Source of the DNA: Oscillospiraceae bacterium
GTDB taxonomy: Bacteria; Bacillota; Clostridia; Oscillospirales; Oscillospiraceae
Length of the DNA stretch: 15,064 bases
Direction: 5' to 3'
NCBI GenBank assembly: GCA_902783825.1
Contig: CACZSJ010000020.1
Coordinates: 1 to 15,064, forward strand
Below the pieces are notes generated by a model. The model did not search any database. It was not told where the DNA came from and saw only the letters and a list, made by a program, of their open reading frames with translations. Shown in pieces: positions 13,879 to 15,064 of the stretch (positions are counted from its first letter, which is position 1; each line of letters starts with the position of its first letter). A program made the translations under genes and the position numbers.

Positions 13879-14877
13879 TTACCCTCTGTATAAAATATCA
13901 TGGGCCACCGGTGTGTAGAACAGGCGGCTGACCTGCTGTGGCTCCCGGGTCTGACCCAGAATCCACATGATTTTCGCAAGCGCCGCTTCGGTGGTCATGT
14001 CGTAGGCCTCCAGCACGTGAGGATCTTCCTTCAGCCGATGTCCAACCTGATACACCGACAGATCCGAGCCCTCGTTCTGCACCTGAGTGGTCACCACCAG
14101 ATACTTGCCCTGGGCGGTATAGCGGTGCAGCACCTCAAAGAGCTTATCATCGCTGTAGGAGGGCAGCCCGCCCACGCCGAAGCACTCGATCACCACCGCG
14201 TCCTTCCTGGCCAGCAGAAAGTCCAGCAGCTCATAATCCGTCCCCGGCACCATTTTGATCAGGCCCACCCGCTGATCCAGACAATCGTAGAAGCGCAGCG
14301 GTCCCTCTGCCTGCTGCCGAATATAGCACAGCAGCCGATGATCCTGCAGGCTGGCCAGATCCGGGTAATTGATGCTGGAGAAGGCGGCAAAGCTCTTGGA
14401 GCAGGTCTTTCGCGCCCTGGTTCCCAGGATGACCCGGCCGCTGAACACAATGCTGACCCCCGCCAGCTCCTCCGAGCAGGCGCAAACGAAGGCGTCGGTG
14501 AGATTCAGCTTGGAGTCGGTGGAGTCGTAGTTGATGGGCTTTTGGGCGCCGGTAAGCACAATGGGCTTGTCCGCCCCCTGCACCAGATAGGACATCGCCG
14601 CCGCCGTATAGGCCATCGTATCGGTGCCGTGGCTGATGACAAAGCCGTCGTAGCGATCATAGGCGTCCCGCAAGGCGCGGGTCATCCCCAGCCAGTGATC
14701 GGGGGTGATGTTGGTGCTGTCGATATTGTACAGGGAGACGCAGTCCACCTGACAGAGCTGGGAAATGTACGGCACATAGCGCAGCAGCTGCTCGGGCGTC
14801 AACTCCGGGGTCAGGCCCTGGGGCGTCATCTCCGAAGCGATGGTCCCGCCTGTACCCAGCAGTAAAATTTTCTTCAC
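13879..14877 (-). CDS. ansA: Type I L-asparaginase
   Basis: A 332-residue cytosolic asparaginase that hydrolyses asparagine to aspartate and ammonia. Visible active-site parts are LLGTGGTIASE with nucleophile Thr12, NIDSTNITPDHW with Ser54 at the substrate carboxylate, SHGTDTMAYTAAA with Thr85-Asp86, and Lys157 in RARKTCSKSFAAFSS as the second-triad lysine. No signal peptide is present, which fits the cytosolic type I form over the periplasmic type II form. The start is a GTG at 14877, supported by AGGAGG 7 bases upstream. A longer frame from the ATG at 14919 would contain that ribosome binding site and add an unconserved basic tail. The upstream nitroreductase-like gene ends 57 bases before, and the flavoprotein gene follows after 3 bases. 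Confidence 0.95.
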   Translation of the reverse strand: MKKILLLGTGGTIASEMTPQGLTPELTPEQLLRYVPYISQLCQVDCVSLYNIDSTNITPDHWLGMTRALRDAYDRYDGFVISHGTDTMAYTAAAMSYLVQGADKPIVLTGAQKPINYDSTDSKLNLTDAFVCACSEELAGVSIVFSGRVILGTRARKTCSKSFAAFSSINYPDLASLQDHRLLCYIRQQAEGPLRFYDCLDQRVGLIKMVPGTDYELLDFLLARKDAVVIECFGVGGLPSYSDDKLFEVLHRYTAQGKYLVVTTQVQNEGSDLSVYQVGHRLKEDPHVLEAYDMTTEAALAKIMWILGQTREPQQVSRLFYTPVAHDILYRG

Positions 14878-14884
14878 GGCGCTC

Positions 14885-14890
14885 CCTCCT
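14885..14890 (-). promoter_or_regulatory. Ribosome binding site that fixes the asparaginase GTG start
   Basis: AGGAGG on the minus strand, preceded by an A-rich run, lies 7 bases before the GTG at 14877. No other start in this frame has a comparable site. Confidence 0.8.
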
Positions 14891-14934
14891 TTTTTCCTTG
14901 TCTCGCATTCCCGGCGCACATTCTGCCGGTCGGC

Positions 14935-15064
14935 CTATTCAGCCCAGAAGACCCGCCGGGGCAGACGATCCTTGGCAGGGGGCGTTTCTCCCTCCTGATA
15001 CCCCAGGATGCAGTGGCCCACGCCCACCAGCTCCTCCTGAATCCCCAGCTTGCGCAGGATGGCC
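14935..15064 (-). CDS. Nitroreductase-like protein, C-terminal end (rest outside window)
   Basis: The minus strand is open from the window edge for 43 codons and stops with TAG at 14937-14935. The peptide includes ILRKLGIQEELVGVGHCILG, then YQEGETPPAKDR and a final VFWAE. This matches the typical end of nitroreductase-family flavoproteins (a 'LGIPE...LGYPAE..PPK.R' pattern followed by a Trp-Glu ending). The FMN-binding part is outside the window, so the assignment rests on about 43 residues. The gene runs in the same direction as the asparaginase gene and may share its transcript, since no terminator is seen in the 57-base gap. Confidence 0.7.
   Translation of the reverse strand, partial: AILRKLGIQEELVGVGHCILGYQEGETPPAKDRLPRRVFWAE

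Overview
The window is a gene-dense, high-GC stretch of a bacterial chromosome. Strong AGGAGG-type ribosome binding sites, sigma-A-type promoters, and the mix of DUF951, CD1247-like, RarA and EF-P genes point to a Clostridia member of the Bacillota. My best guess is a gut Oscillospiraceae/Ruminococcaceae-type anaerobe, by family knowledge rather than a search. No tRNA, rRNA, CRISPR array, insertion sequence or phage gene is visible. The many long ORFs opposite the real genes look like by-products of GC-rich codon use.

Layout. (1) Bases 1-4947, plus strand: the C-terminal part of a sensor histidine kinase, an M24 Xaa-Pro peptidase fused to it by an ATGA overlap, elongation factor P with its own promoter and terminator, a small acidic zinc-ribbon protein of the CD1247 type ending in a strong terminator, then rarA and a DUF951 protein whose ribosome binding site overlaps the rarA stop. 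(2) Bases 5010-9880, minus strand: a tight four-gene operon running cotH-type kinase lipoprotein, VTC-type polyphosphate polymerase, DUF4956 membrane protein, beta-helix carbohydrate-binding lipoprotein. Each junction overlaps by 1-8 bases, and the operon starts from a perfect TTGACA/TATAAT promoter. (3) Bases 10024-10701, plus strand: a DUF2461 protein divergent from the operon, with its own promoter. (4) Bases 10793-15064, minus strand: the end of a nitroreductase-like gene, a type I asparaginase with a GTG start, two different FAD-dependent oxidoreductases overlapping by ATGA, and a 69-residue protein of unknown function with its own promoter embedded in the end of the upstream gene.

How they work together. 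Regions 1 and 4 are mainly housekeeping: translation of polyproline stretches, replication-fork repair, peptide and asparagine breakdown, and flavin redox chemistry. The block most worth attention is region 2. It joins a cytosolic polyphosphate-polymerase-type enzyme, a membrane protein with an ACT-like tail, an outward-facing CotH kinase with lamin-tail domains, and an outward-facing sugar-binding lipoprotein. Gene overlap and membrane topology suggest one envelope-spanning system whose substrate and purpose are not known to me.
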